Part shown: piece after piece, positions 9,761 through 20,730 of the stretch
How the letters are laid out: each line of letters opens with the position of its first letter
Numbering within the stretch: position 1 is the stretch's first letter
Assembly (NCBI GenBank): GCA_002077045.2
Contig: KZ111145.1
Coordinates: 283,481 to 347,480 of the forward strand
Source: Rachicladosporium sp. CCFEE 5018
Lineage: Eukaryota > Ascomycota > Dothideomycetes > Cladosporiales > Cladosporiaceae
Direction of reading: 5' to 3'
DNA: 64,000 nt
Made by a program: the position numbers and the translations under genes
Notes under the pieces: generated by a model
What the model saw: only the letters and a program-made list of their open reading frames with translations
Told to the model about the DNA's origin: nothing
The model's database searches: none

Positions 9761-10205
9761 GGGAGAGGAGTGTGAGCTTGGGAAGGGGATGATGCTGATA
9801 TTCTGTTGTCACTACATCGCTAGAGTTCCGCTAGATATATATGCGAATTGTCATACTTCATGCTCGGTGACTTATTTGTCCAGCATTGCGGCACATGGTG
9901 TATGCACGACATGCGGCAAGTACAGGCTGTTCACTAGTGAGGGGTTGCACCTTCCTCCTTCAACAAGCTTCTCCAACGTCTAACGTTACACAGAGCTGTC
10001 AATCGAATTGGGTATCCCGTGTAAGGGATTATTGCCAGCAGAATATTGACGGTAAGTATCACTCTCTTCCAAGATCATCTGTCTTGCGGGACCACGTCAA
10101 GTCAAGCTCCCTCCGTCCGCCATCTTTTTCTCCCCGACAGCGCACCCAGAGTCTCCGTTCTTGTATCAGCGAGCATTGCAACACCAGGTTTCTAACATCG
10201 TGTTC
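9761..10205. other. Intergenic; nothing recognisable
   Basis: Only short frames. It is the 3' flank of the SDR and the leader of the polyol dehydrogenase. Confidence 0.5.
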
Positions 10206-11455
10206 ATGATGTCGAAACCCTTCGTCCCGCCCCTCCCAAACCCAGCCCTCTACACTAACCAACACCATGAGATCTCCATTGCTCCCTCGCCTCCTCTGAA
10301 CCCGGGACCAGATGATTGCGTGGTCCACATGCGAAGTAACGGCATCTGCGGGTAAATATTCCTGTCAACTCCCTTTCTCACGCCCCACTCCACTAACAGC
10401 ACATTCCAGCTCCAACATCCACTTCTGGCACGCCGGCCGCATCGGCGCCCTCGAAGTCACTGCCCCCCACTGCCTCGGCCACGAAGGCGCCGGCGAAATA
10501 GTATGGACCGGCTCATCCGTCTCGCACCTCAGCGTAGGTGACCGCGTGGCCGTCGAGCCCGGCGTGCCGTGCGAGAAGTGCCGCGAATGCAGCTCAGGGA
10601 ACTACAACCTCTGTCTTGACGTTCAGTTCTCCGGTGTGCCGCCGCATACTGGGAGTATTAGGAGGTATCATGTTCATTCTGCGAGGTATTTGCATAAGCT
10701 GCCTGAGGAGTTGAGTTTTGGTGATGGTGCGCTGTTGGAGCCGTTGAGTGTTGTGTTGCATGCTTTTGAGCGGTCGCCTGTTAAGCTGGGGGAGGCGACG
10801 GTGATCTGTGGGGCGGGACCTATTGGGCTTGTGGCGTTGGCCGTTGCGAAGGCTTCGGGGGCGTGTCCGCTGGTTGTGACGGATCTTGATGAAGGACGGC
10901 TGCGGTTCGCCGAGAAGTTTGTGCCCGGCGCGATTGGGGTAAAGATCAGAGCTGAGCTTGGGCCGGAGGAGATGGCTGGAGAGATCTTGAAGCAGGTCGA
11001 GGCAGCAGGAGGCGAGAGACCGAGGGTAGTGTACGAGTGCACGGGTGTGCAGGGGAGTGTTGTCACGGCTGCGTTCATGCCGAGACCGGCTGGGGAGGTA
11101 GGTCCACAGTTCTGCACATGTGGCCTTTCGATGACTGTACTGACACTCATTCCAGGTAATGATAATAGGCGTCGGTCGCCAGACCATGAATGAGCTACCA
11201 TTCATGCATATCAGCATGGCGGAGGTTGATCTGAAATTCATCAATCGGTATCACCACTCCTGGCCTGCTGCCATCAGGTTACTCCAGCACGGCGTGCTAA
11301 ATCTAAAACCGCTGGTCACGCATCGCTTCCCGTTGGAGCAAGCTGTAGAAGCGTTGACAGCGAGTGCGGATCGGAACAGTGGTAGTATCAAGGTCCACAT
11401 TGAGGATAAGGAAGGGCTGAAAGGGGAGGCCGTGAGAGAGAAGAGCAAGCTGTAA
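10206..11455 (+). CDS. Zinc-dependent polyol dehydrogenase (sorbitol / xylitol / L-arabinitol dehydrogenase family)
   Basis: Three exons: 10206-10351, 10410-11097 and 11156-11455. Both introns are 58 nt with GT-AG ends, and the join gives 377 residues. The first splice restores NGICGSNIHFW, the catalytic-zinc Cys site. GHEGAGEIV is the second zinc-site motif, and the structural zinc loop is PCEKCRECSSGNYNLC with four Cys. The cofactor loop is VICGAGPIGLVAL, followed by VVTDLDEGRL; the Asp after strand 2 indicates NAD. The second splice gives EVMIIGVGRQTMNELPFMH, as in xylitol dehydrogenases. The enzyme oxidises sugar alcohols to ketoses in pentose or hexitol catabolism; the exact substrate cannot be read from sequence. 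A second ATG follows the first immediately. Confidence 0.9.
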
Positions 11456-12134
11456 ATTACCTCACCTACAAAGCATGTCTATACAGGAGCGTCGGACACT
11501 CTTTCTGAGATCCCGGACCATCCATCGCACGTTGCGACGTTGTGGCCGAGTCTATGTGGTTGGCTTCGAGCGCGAAGTTGCGGTACGTGTGGTACGTTTC
11601 CCTCCTCAACATTGTCCCAGACCACACCATTCTCACTCTTTTGGTAGTTCGTGGGTAGCGATCTCGACATCGTTCAACCAGTATTATTGATAATTTACAT
11701 GGAATCGCTGTGATGTGAGTTGTCGTGATGGACCAGACGCACTTGTGTGCCACAAACCGTTCGACAACATGAAACACGACACCCCGCCAAGAGACCCGCA
11801 GCTGCAGAAGCCAATTTAGCAACCGCGGCACTGCCACGCGCTCCGCCCACGCTTTGCCGCGTGCGGCTCGCGTGCATGGGGTGAGACAAGTTTTCGACCC
11901 ATGGGTTTGGGACGATCCCCCAGCAAAGCAAGACGACATGCCTGTCAGACTGACCAAACAACAACGAGCCATGGCAACGAGCTGCACGCAATCTAGGATC
12001 AGCAAAGACATGTCGATTGGGTGCGATGAGAAAGGCAGCGTCTGCGAGACCGAGATGTCACAACATGAGGCTCTGGCATCACTGTGGAGACAACGCCAGC
12101 GTCAGGGGTGAGCTGTTGGAGATGCTGTGCCATC
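11456..12134. other. Intergenic; no gene seen
   Basis: Overlapping frames of up to ~180 codons on the minus strand lack an ATG in a sensible place and show no recognisable motif, so I treat them as chance frames. The unique sequence ends at the left border of the repeated segment (12135). Confidence 0.45.
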
Positions 12135-13075
12135 TCTGTTGCTATTTCCTCTGTGGTTTTGGCGCGCGTTTCCTTCTTGTAGGTTGCCGCAGTGAATGCG
12201 CGAGCGGGGCGGTGGGTATATCGCTATTTCGCTAGTCCTAATCTCCTCTGTATCGGACGATCTGCAGGAGATACTATACTGCGCACCCCTCCCGTTCCTG
12301 AAGATGCTGCATCTTGGTCTTCACATCATTCTTTGCCTTACTACTACTGAGCAGATTAGACAGCTTTTCGGGCTTTCGTAACGTTGTCCTTACTCGATCA
12401 CAGCAGCGCCAGCGCGACTCTTACAATTGTAGCACCAACCTTTCCGGACCCCAAGCATAGCCTGGTCGTTCGACTCGCTTGGCAACGAACATCCGAGCCT
12501 CACGCGTCAGGAATAGCTTCGTGATCCTTCAAGCCTTGTGGAGGCCGTGTCGCAAGGTCAACATTGCCTTCACGACTTGTTTCGACTTTCCTGTCACTGT
12601 CGTGACATTTTCTTACCCAAACGACATCTGTAACAACGACTGGCGAAACGTCTGGAATTGAATCCGAAGTACTTCCAGGTCCAGAGACGTGATTACGTTC
12701 ACATACATACTGCGTGGAGCTTCGGCGACTCCTCCAAGCTACTGTACGAGCCTCCAGCAGGATGACGACCACGGCGGCTTCGGATAATGCGCTCTCGGTT
12801 CTGCTGTCTGCCCTGCCAACCAATGTGGCGTCGAGCATAGAAGACGGAGTCAGCGATGTGACCTCGTTATTGCAGGCCGTCGGAAGCACTTCCGTGGCGG
12901 ATATCACCATTACCCCAGTAGAGACGACAGCAGCGACCCAGACGCCGACGACAGCACCCACCACAACGCCTTCAACACAAGCTACGACAGAAGCAACAGC
13001 AACGCAACGACCGCAGCAAACTACCACGCCCTCGCCCTCAACACTGCAAACATCAGCATCACGGGTCTTGCAGTC
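12135..13075. repeat. Duplicated segment, copy 2 (partner 1-943)
   Basis: Direct repeat of 1-943 at roughly 98% identity by eye. It covers ~630 bases of 5' flank and the first ~314 coding bases of the membrane-protein gene. In this copy the gene continues intact to its stop; in the other copy the N gap begins at the equivalent of 13076. Confidence 0.9.
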
Positions 13076-13718
13076 CTCTATCTCAAGTACCGGCGTATCA
13101 AGTCCAGAGAGCTCCGCGTCATCTGCAGCAATAGCCCAGAAGCAGTCGTCGACTGGTACCATCGCCGGCATAGCAGCCGGCGGCTTCGCAGCGCTCATGC
13201 TACTCTTCTTGCTAGGCCTATTCCTCCACCGCCGAAGAAAGCAAGGCCGCGCCCCATTCGCATCAAGAAACAAGCTCTCGCGCTCAAAGTCCGGCTCCCG
13301 GCGGACGAACAAGAACTTCCCCGAGTCGGCCTGGCTCTACGATCCCGTCATCACCCCAGCTGGAGCGCAATCTCCAGCGCTCGAACCCAGCGAAGGTCCT
13401 CCCCTACCGCGCGATCGGAGAAGTCTCGAGAGCTCTGCACCCGAGCTCGTCACTCCAGACATGCGAGAATCTCAGTCTTTTGAACCACTTCTCGCGCCAC
13501 AACGACCGATCCGGTCAAGAGATGGGAGTCCGAGATTAAGTGGGGATATTTTCATGCCACCTCCGAGTAGTAGGACGCCGAGTCCTGCGCACAGTGCTGG
13601 TCCAAGTAATCCGAGGAGGAAGAGTAGAGGGCGAAGTCAGGTGGATCTGGGCGAGGAGGAGAAGAGATTGACGGCGATATTCGAGCATGGGCAGTATCCG
13701 CTTGGTGCAGCGAGGTGA
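12762..13718 (+). CDS. Single-pass membrane protein with Ser/Thr-rich ectodomain
   Basis: A single exon of 318 residues from the first ATG in frame (12762). Residues 1-~130 are rich in Thr, Ser, Pro and Ala, as in heavily O-mannosylated fungal surface proteins. A clear transmembrane helix follows (IAGIAAGGFAALMLLFLLGL) and then the stop-transfer sequence HRRRKQGR. The ~150-residue tail is Ser/Pro/Arg-rich and probably phosphorylated. The overall plan resembles fungal wall-stress sensors of the Mid2/Wsc type, but no cysteine-rich WSC domain and no cleavable signal peptide is visible, so an upstream exon may be missing or the protein may insert N-out without one. Role unknown. Its 5' half is duplicated at 630-943. 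Confidence 0.75.
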   Translation: MTTTAASDNALSVLLSALPTNVASSIEDGVSDVTSLLQAVGSTSVADITITPVETTAATQTPTTAPTTTPSTQATTEATATQRPQQTTTPSPSTLQTSASRVLQSSISSTGVSSPESSASSAAIAQKQSSTGTIAGIAAGGFAALMLLFLLGLFLHRRRKQGRAPFASRNKLSRSKSGSRRTNKNFPESAWLYDPVITPAGAQSPALEPSEGPPLPRDRRSLESSAPELVTPDMRESQSFEPLLAPQRPIRSRDGSPRLSGDIFMPPPSSRTPSPAHSAGPSNPRRKSRGRSQVDLGEEEKRLTAIFEHGQYPLGAAR

Positions 13719-14721
13719 TAGTCATGTATCATATTTCCGATGTATAGCGAAGGCGTTGGGGATAACGATGCACAGTACAGAGCAATGAACAATTCTAGAG
13801 ATACAAGTACAGCATCTTCCATGATTTGCGATGGAACACTGATATACCCCGCGTGGTCCGAAATAGTAGCACGATTTAGACGAGCAACACGACGGTTGCT
13901 TCGTCATGCCGTCGTCGCAAGAAAGTAAGACACCTTCGTCTAGAATGTTTGGAAGCAGGCGCGGGTGGTCCCGCCTCATTTCTGCCGAAACGCTGATGCC
14001 CCGATACTCTTCCACACTGCTTCGCCCTCATCGTCCTTCACATCTCATATCAAACTAATTAACACTCGTCCTCTAAGCATAGTTCTCCGCGACGGGCAAA
14101 TTCCTGCCTGACGGAAGCTAGCGTCCTCCCGTGCACGACTTAAGGCAGACGTTTCCAGCGATGCCCATGCCAGCGTCGTAGACTACCTGTGGATATCACA
14201 GCCTTCGTCAGCAACCAGCATTACGATCCTGGAGGTCGCTATCGCCGTGCTACCGCCGGCCTTAATTCTCTAGTCTGTGCAATACGGCCAAATCGCCCGG
14301 GTGCATCAGCAATGCTACGGTACCACCGCCAAGCTCTCAACGGCAATCTCAAACGTCGCGGCAACACATTGACCACGCAAGGATCCTGACAGGGCTGAGT
14401 GCGAACTACTGCGCGACTGGCTCGTTCGTTCGTCTGCTTCTCGGGGAGATTTGAGGATCCTGCCATGCATCCCCCGGTGGATTCAGTGTCGGACGTAGTG
14501 ATGATTGGGTGGTTCGTCTGCTTGCATTCGCATTGACTTTATGAATAGGACGCCGAGAGCCTAGAATAATGCTGGCGGCGATCTTTGTACTGTAGCTGTG
14601 GAGGATGCGGATATGGTATGTGAAGTGTATTCGATGTCTGTCTTTCTGATCTATCTTCTCTGCAACTGCCTTGGAGTTTTACCTTTTCGCTGCATTCGTA
14701 CCGCGTTGCCTTTGTAGGGCA
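13719..14721. other. Intergenic, ~1 kb; no gene seen
   Basis: I see only short frames and no tRNA-like boxes. It is presumably terminator sequence of the membrane-protein gene plus the promoter of the cell-wall protein. Confidence 0.45.
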
Positions 14722-17700
14722 ATGGCGGGACTTTTGAGCGTTCTGCTATTCGCAGGCAGTGCATTTGGGCAGGGTGAGTCTTCACAATGATTGATATACT
14801 GCGTACACTGACGTCCCGCAGTCACGGTCCCATTCAGCAATGCTTCGACGACCAGCACACTCTCTACCTCTTCATCCCCATCCTCGTCTTCTGCAGCAGA
14901 CCTGGGCAGTATCATCCTGGATGGGCTTGGTGGAGATGACCTTACAACCACTTCGTTCGTAACACGACTCACGACGGTCATTGTCAACAACACCTCTGCT
15001 ACCACAGGATGGCAGGCGTGTCAAACCAGTCAAGTGTCTTGGAGCGAGCTATATACCAGCTTGCGGCAGCCACACTGGGAGACGACGAGCTTTGTGAATA
15101 CCATCGATAGCACGGTTGTGACCTACAATGTCACGCTCGGGAATGCGGACGTGTACACTACCATTGACGGAATCCCACATGCGCGGGCGACACTGACGCC
15201 GACTGCCACCAGTCACTTCATCGAGTGAGTGCTGTTTCCTATCTTCGTGGACGCTTCTCGACCAGTCGCGACGTTGAGGGTGCGACAACACTCCTATGTA
15301 CTAACGCGCGATTAGCACCTTCATCAACGCCGACTCTACGACACGTACGCTAAGTAGCTTAGTGGAGCAAGGTACTGCTGATCCGAGCGGCTCCCCGAAC
15401 TGTACGATAGACACCGTACAGTGCAGTACGATGTGGCAGACATACCTTGATAGCCTCGGCCTTCCGACTACGATCGCCAATGCTACCGAGCCAGTGATCA
15501 CGCCAGTACCGACAAACAGACCGCGTTGCTCGGTAGGACCTGTGTCAAAGAGCTGCGGGACCGTGGCACCGGCATCCTGCATCATATCTGCGAACAAGGT
15601 GGACTTGTTCTACTGGCCGGCTGTGACTGCTGCTCCGAACGCAACTGGACAGTCGAGCAACGGCAGCGCAATAGTGACTGCAGTCTACGGTACTCATACT
15701 TTCACGTCGCCCTCAGTGTACTTGTTGTTCGACAAGATCCAGGCCATCTCCACATCAGATTTGGACGTTACATGTACATTCTCTGCGTCTCTGGGCGGCA
15801 CGACACCTTCTTATGCTGGTGGCGGTGGTACGAGTAGCTATGTTGGCCCAGCAGTCTCTGCGCTCGTCTCACTTGATCCGTCCAGTCTCTCGAGTCTCGT
15901 CCGCGACCTTGGACCTAGCGTCAACACTGCTAGTGTAGTCAGTGAGATCGCACACGGCGGACCAAGCTACTCGTACTGGCTCAATGCTGTGGCTGGGACG
16001 TATAGCCTTTACGAACAGCCATTCGCGACGAGTGTGCTTGCGCAGAAGGTCGACTTCGCAAACTTCGATGTCCCACCGGCGTCAGCTTACTACATGAATA
16101 TCAATGTGCCACCGGGATGTAACAGACAGGGCGCCCATCCAGAGTGCAGCACTATCTTCGATGCTGCGTATAAGGCCCAGCTCCTCGTTCCGGATCAGAT
16201 TCGTACACTGCGGCCAGAGTGGGCGACATGCTCTGACCCGCTATTCGGTGCGCTGGACCCGCCTATCGCTTTGTCAGCTGCTGGGACCGTCGAGGGCCCG
16301 GGTGCTGGGCCAGGAAAGACAAGCGCTGCAGAGGTGACCACTGTGCCGACTCCTACCGCCTTGCCCGAGCAGGGACCGACGACGAGTGCCGTACCAGGTT
16401 CTGGCGTCGGTACAACGGGACCGGCTGCAACAGCTTTGCCTCAGACGACAAACCCAGCGACAACTGTACAGCCTGTTCAGTCAGGCGGAAGTGGTAATAC
16501 ATCCCCGGCCGGCACTGGTGCTGGGTCCCAGCCCGGCCCAAGTACCGGACAGCCGATTCAGTCAGCTGAGCCCGGTACATCTCCTACTCCGGGCGAGAAA
16601 ACAAGTGCGGCAAATCAGCCAGGGCCAGGTACGCCGCAATCGGTAGCGGACAAACTAGTGCGCTGCAGCCTGCTGAAGGAGCCAACGACGGGACTACGCA
16701 GCCCGTTGGTAGCGGTGCAGCTGGAACTTCTGCTACAGTACCGGTGTCCACCGCCAACATAGTCATCGGTTCAGTCACTCTCGCAATCCCAGTCGCTTCA
16801 GCAGCGATCTCGGATGCAGATCCGGCTGCCACTGTGCCGGCACCCAGCATCACGCTTGCTGGCACGACAATTCTGGCTTCGGCAGCTTCAAGCGGCGTGG
16901 TCGTCCTGGATGGCACTACCGTCACTGCCGGAGGATCACCAGTCGTTGTCGGTAGTCAGACTGTTCAAGTCATCAGCGGCGGTGTCGTTGCAGATGGCAC
17001 AACCATATCGATCCCCTCGGCAATTCCAGCATCAGTCGTAGCCCCAGCGGACGACCCGCAATCAATCACTCTCGGCAGTGCGACACTCGCTGCACAAGCC
17101 GGTGCCAGCGGCGTCGTCGTGGTGGGTGGCACAACTCTCAGCGCAGGCGGTGTACCGGTCGTGATAGCCGGCCAGACAGTCAACATCGTTCCCAGCGGCA
17201 TCATTGCAGACGGTACGACCATCTCTCTCGGCGGTGCAGGAACTCCGCTTGCTACCGCCGCCACCACCGCAGGCTCCGTCACGATCGTAACACTTAACAG
17301 CGCTGCGTTCACCGTCTCGGCACCGTCTGCTCTTGGAGCAGCAGTAGTGAATGGCGTCACACTTCCTGCAGGTGGGCCAGCGACACGAATTGACGGACAA
17401 CTGGTCAGTGCAACGTCTGGAGGCGTCGTAATTGACGGACAGATCGTGTCTCTTGCCCCGCAAGTGACGCCTGGAGCTGCAGTACTCTTCACAGCCACGA
17501 ATGGTCAGTCAATCACGGCTTCGCAAGGCTCTGCTACTGGACTGGTGATAGTGGGCGGGAACACACTATCTGTTGGAGGAGCGGCCGTCACCATCAGTGG
17601 ACAAGTGATTAGCGCTGCGACGGGTGGCGTGGTCGTCGACGGCTCGACTGTTGCCTTCCAGGCCACGACGTCTTCAAACACTCCTTCCGCTCGTACTACG

Positions 17701-17853
17701 ACGTCTGGGAGCCTGAGCAGCTCTACTGGCGCAACAGTCAACGGGAGCGGAAGTCCAGGCTCGTCAGCTGGGGCACAGAGCGGAGCACAAGCACTGAGGC
17801 CCATCTTGATCGGCGTAGTCATAGGCGCGTTCGGCATGATGCTGTGGGCATGA
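14722..17853 (+). CDS. Large secreted cell-wall protein with four C-terminal repeats and GPI signal; one frame break
   Basis: Exon 1 (14722-14773) encodes the signal peptide MAGLLSVLLFAGSAFGQ. A 48-nt intron leads to exon 2 (14822-15224), and a 91-nt intron to exon 3 from 15316. The middle is a Cys-containing ectodomain with several N-glycosylation sites, followed by a long Gly/Pro/Ser/Thr linker. About 16637-16642 the reading frame changes by one base: the linker stays low-complexity Gly/Ser/Gln in the new frame (IGSGQTSALQPAEG), so a one-base deletion is likely. A 110-nt intron (GTACGC at ~16629 to CTACAG at ~16738) would also restore frame. The C-terminal ~370 residues hold four ~55-residue repeats with the pattern G-VVxxGTTLxAGG-xVxIxGQ-VxxxxxGVVxDGTTI. 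A Ser/Gly-rich stretch and a hydrophobic end (LIGVVIGAFGMMLWA) fit GPI attachment. Function unknown; wall adhesion or structure is likely. Confidence 0.7.
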
Positions 17854-18491
17854 TAGCATATAATGTATATCCAAAATTGAAAGTCGATTGTCCCAAGCTA
17901 CTTCAACTCGGGGAACACGCTACACTGTGTGTTCCACTTTAATGTACTATTGCGCTGACTATTACTGCCGTGCCGAATGGCTGATGCATGGGGACCACGT
18001 CCTAAAAGCTGTATCTGCCTACTTCCGTGTCGGTAGCAGCATGGACCTGGCTCAGTGATTCCAAACATGATAGGGGACGGGTATCAGTGCCTCGAACGGG
18101 ACGCGTACGAGAGCGTGCCGGCCTCCGACTGCTGTGAACGAGCTCGAATCTCGCGAATGCCCATCTATGGGCCTCGCCGTGCATTCAAGCTAAGCGATGG
18201 CGCCGCGCCCCGCGTCACCTCACCTCGCCAAATCTCCGACCTCATGCCACCCTGACAACATACCGAGAAGCTCCATGTGATCCCGTGTCAGACGGCCGCC
18301 CCGGTATTGAAGCCGTAGGCATCAAGATACATGTAAAGCTTAGGTTTTCCAAGCATTTTATTGCAGAAACATCTCGACTACCTCGACTGCTGACTACCAT
18401 CAGAAGCTGCCACACCACGCTCTCGCAGTCTGGTAGCTTCGGCTACACCTCAGCCTTGAACCGCAGTACTGTTCTTCTCCTCAGCACCATC
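17854..18491. other. Intergenic; no gene seen
   Basis: An open frame continues upstream of the P450 ATG, but it lacks an ATG of its own with a plausible protein. Nothing else is recognised. Confidence 0.45.
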
Positions 18492-20097
18492 ATGACCATC
18501 AAATTAATCCTTTACTTCATGTACCCCACCCTTCTTCAAATTTCCTCCCTCTTCCTCATCTACTACATCTACACCCGCATCTCCCTGTACCGCCGGCAAC
18601 GCGCTTTCAAACGCTCCACCGGATCTCTGTCGCCGCCTAGACTACCACAATGGGACCCCATACTCGGCCTCGACCGCTTTCGCGAAGTAGGCCGCGATCT
18701 CAAAAATCATCGTCTGCTCGAGTCCAGCAGTGCCCGCTTTGCGAAGATGGGCACCAACACTCTTGAGGTGGTGGTGCTTGGCAGACACATCATTATCACG
18801 ACTGAGCCGGAGAATTTGAAGACGATTCAGGCGGTTGACTTCAAGAAGTGGAGTATTGGACGGAGGCGCATGGAGGGGTTTAGGCCGTTGTTTGGGCTTG
18901 GTTGGTGATTCTGCTACTGATGGCAAGCTCTGCGTCTAACTTCGAGCAGGCATCTTCACCACGGACGGCGCAGACTGGCAGCATAGCCGCGATATGCTGC
19001 GCCCAAATTTTGTGCGAAACCAGGTCGGTGAACTCAACAAGTTCGAGAGGCACGTTGGGCGACTTATCAAGCGGATCCCGGCGAACGGCGACACAATAGA
19101 CCTATCGCCACTCTTCTTCAGCCTTACGATGGACAGCGCTACTGAGTTCCTGCTCGGCGGTAGCACAGACTCACTGCTACGCACTGACGAGCACGAATTC
19201 TCCATCGCCTTCGACCGCGCACAAGGCGTAGTTGCCCGAGGCTCTCGCTGGGGCCCCTGGGCGAAGCTCTTCCCCTGGCTCTTCGACGGCAACACTTTCG
19301 AGACCGACCGCGACATCGTGCACGCATTCGTGGACCGCTTTGTCGATGACGCCTTCACGAAGAAGCAGACCTTAGCCCAGTCATCCGAGAAGAAGGACCG
19401 CTACGTCTTCATCGACGAGCTCGTAGAGCAGACCTCAGACCGCATCCGCATCCGCTCCGAATGCTTGAACATCCTTCTCGCCGGGCGAGACACCACCGCC
19501 TCACTATTAACAAACGTTTGGTTCATCCTCTCCAAACGCCCAGACCTTTGGACATCCCTGCAGAACGAAATCGCACACTTGAACGGTCGTGCACCCAACT
19601 TCGAACAGCTCAAAGACCTCAAATGGCTGCGCGCGCTGCTGAACGAGTCTCTGCGTCTACACCCCGTGGTACCGCAGAACTCCCGCCAAGCGCTGGAAGA
19701 CCTTACGCTACCTCTTGGCGGCGGACCGAAAGGGCTGGATCCGATGTTCGTTCCCAAGGATACCATCGTAGCCTGGTCTGTCTATTCAATGCATCGTCGA
19801 CAAGACTTCTACGGGCCTGACGCCGATGTCTTCCGTCCGGAGCGATGGCTTGATGACCCGGTGACTGGACAGAAGGGCTTGCGGCCAGGTTGGGAATATC
19901 TGCCTTTCAATGGCGGGGCGAGGATTTGTTTGGGACAGCAGTATGCGTTGACGGAAGCGTCGTATGTGACTGTCAGGCTTGCGCAGGCTTTTGCGAGGAT
20001 TGAGACGAGGATGGAGCAGGAGGTTTGGACGGAGAATTTCAATATTACTGCTGTGAATTTGGGAGGGGCGAAGGTGGGATTGACTGCGAGGACATAG
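18492..20097 (+). CDS. Cytochrome P450, CYP52-like (fatty acid / n-alkane hydroxylase type)
   Basis: Two exons, 18492-18900 and 18950-20097, split by a 49-nt intron with a TCTAAC branch site; the donor is GTTGGT, slightly unusual. The protein has 518 residues. An N-terminal anchor helix (LLQISSLFLIYYIYTRISLY) places it in the ER membrane. The splice restores FGLGIFTTDGADWQHSR, the helix C region typical of CYP52/CYP63. Further motifs are AGRDTTAS (helix I oxygen-activation), ESLRLHP (ExxR of helix K), FRPERW, and the haem loop PFNGGARICLGQQYA with the axial Cys. CYP52 enzymes hydroxylate alkane or fatty-acid chain ends; the subfamily and substrate are inferred from resemblance only. Its 3' end has a small frame 245 bp downstream. 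Confidence 0.92.
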
Positions 20098-20342
20098 GGA
20101 ATGGTGGATCTGGATTCTGGTCTGCATGCTCTTCTCTCTCGAACGCAGTCACCCTGGCTCTCTGCTTCACGGCTTCATGTACCATGGTTACCACACCCAC
20201 CATGCCACTCAAAACCAAAGCTCGCTCTCTTCTCCCCCTCAGCCTCGCTCTGCCATTTCCCTCCACTCCCTGGCTTCGATTTACCATCAAATCTCCCAAC
20301 GAGCCCACTTCAAATCCCTTCCCCCTCCAAGTCTCCACCACG

Positions 20343-20567
20343 ATGTCCTACTACTACATCAACTCCCACCTCCTCCCCTCCAACCAAGTCATTCGCCAAC
20401 CACCCGGCTACTATGTCGGCTGCAGCGTCCAGAACCCTTCTGGCCGATGGGCTTACAACGGCCACACATGGGCCATGACAGGCCCACCGAACATGCTAGC
20501 CGTGACTAACGAGCAAGCCATGCGGAACCAGATGGCTGCGCAACGCTACGCGGGACAAGGAGGGTAG
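20343..20567 (+). CDS. Small hypothetical protein (74 aa)
   Basis: A short frame starting MSYYYINSHLLPSNQ, with aromatic- and Gln-rich, non-repetitive composition (GRWAYNGHTWAMTGPP) unlike random frames nearby. An in-frame ATG at 20184 would extend it by 53 residues, but that part is Pro/Ser-rich and looks like leader. It is followed closely by the convergent USO1 gene. Not recognised; it may be a real small protein or chance. Confidence 0.35.
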   Translation: MSYYYINSHLLPSNQVIRQPPGYYVGCSVQNPSGRWAYNGHTWAMTGPPNMLAVTNEQAMRNQMAAQRYAGQGG

Positions 20568-20730
20568 GAGCAGTTCACTCGCGGCTGGGGGCGAGAAGAG
20601 ATGAAGGGAATAACGTTGGAAAGGGACAGGGATGATGCTCAAGGAGCAGGCGATGAGGGTGGGATCCATTGATGCCCGTGGCGTTTGAGAGGTTGATGTA
20701 GCTCTGGTTCGGAATGGCCCCCATGCACTA

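Noticed and set aside
11466..12011. 181-codon minus-strand frame
   Set aside because: No plausible ATG context, no motif, composition like non-coding sequence.
12440..12490. GTTCGACTC resembling a tRNA B box (also in copy 1 near 337)
   Set aside because: No A box or cloverleaf pairing could be found upstream at the right distance.
12500..13312. 270-codon frame on the minus strand (and its equivalent in copy 1)
   Set aside because: Antisense of the Ser/Thr-rich membrane-protein gene; its low-complexity Val/Ala content mirrors the Thr/Ser codons, and no start context or motif is present.
18492..20567. P450 plus neighbours as a secondary-metabolite cluster
   Set aside because: No polyketide synthase, NRPS, terpene cyclase or dedicated transporter in the window; the CYP52-like type points to fatty-acid or alkane oxidation instead.
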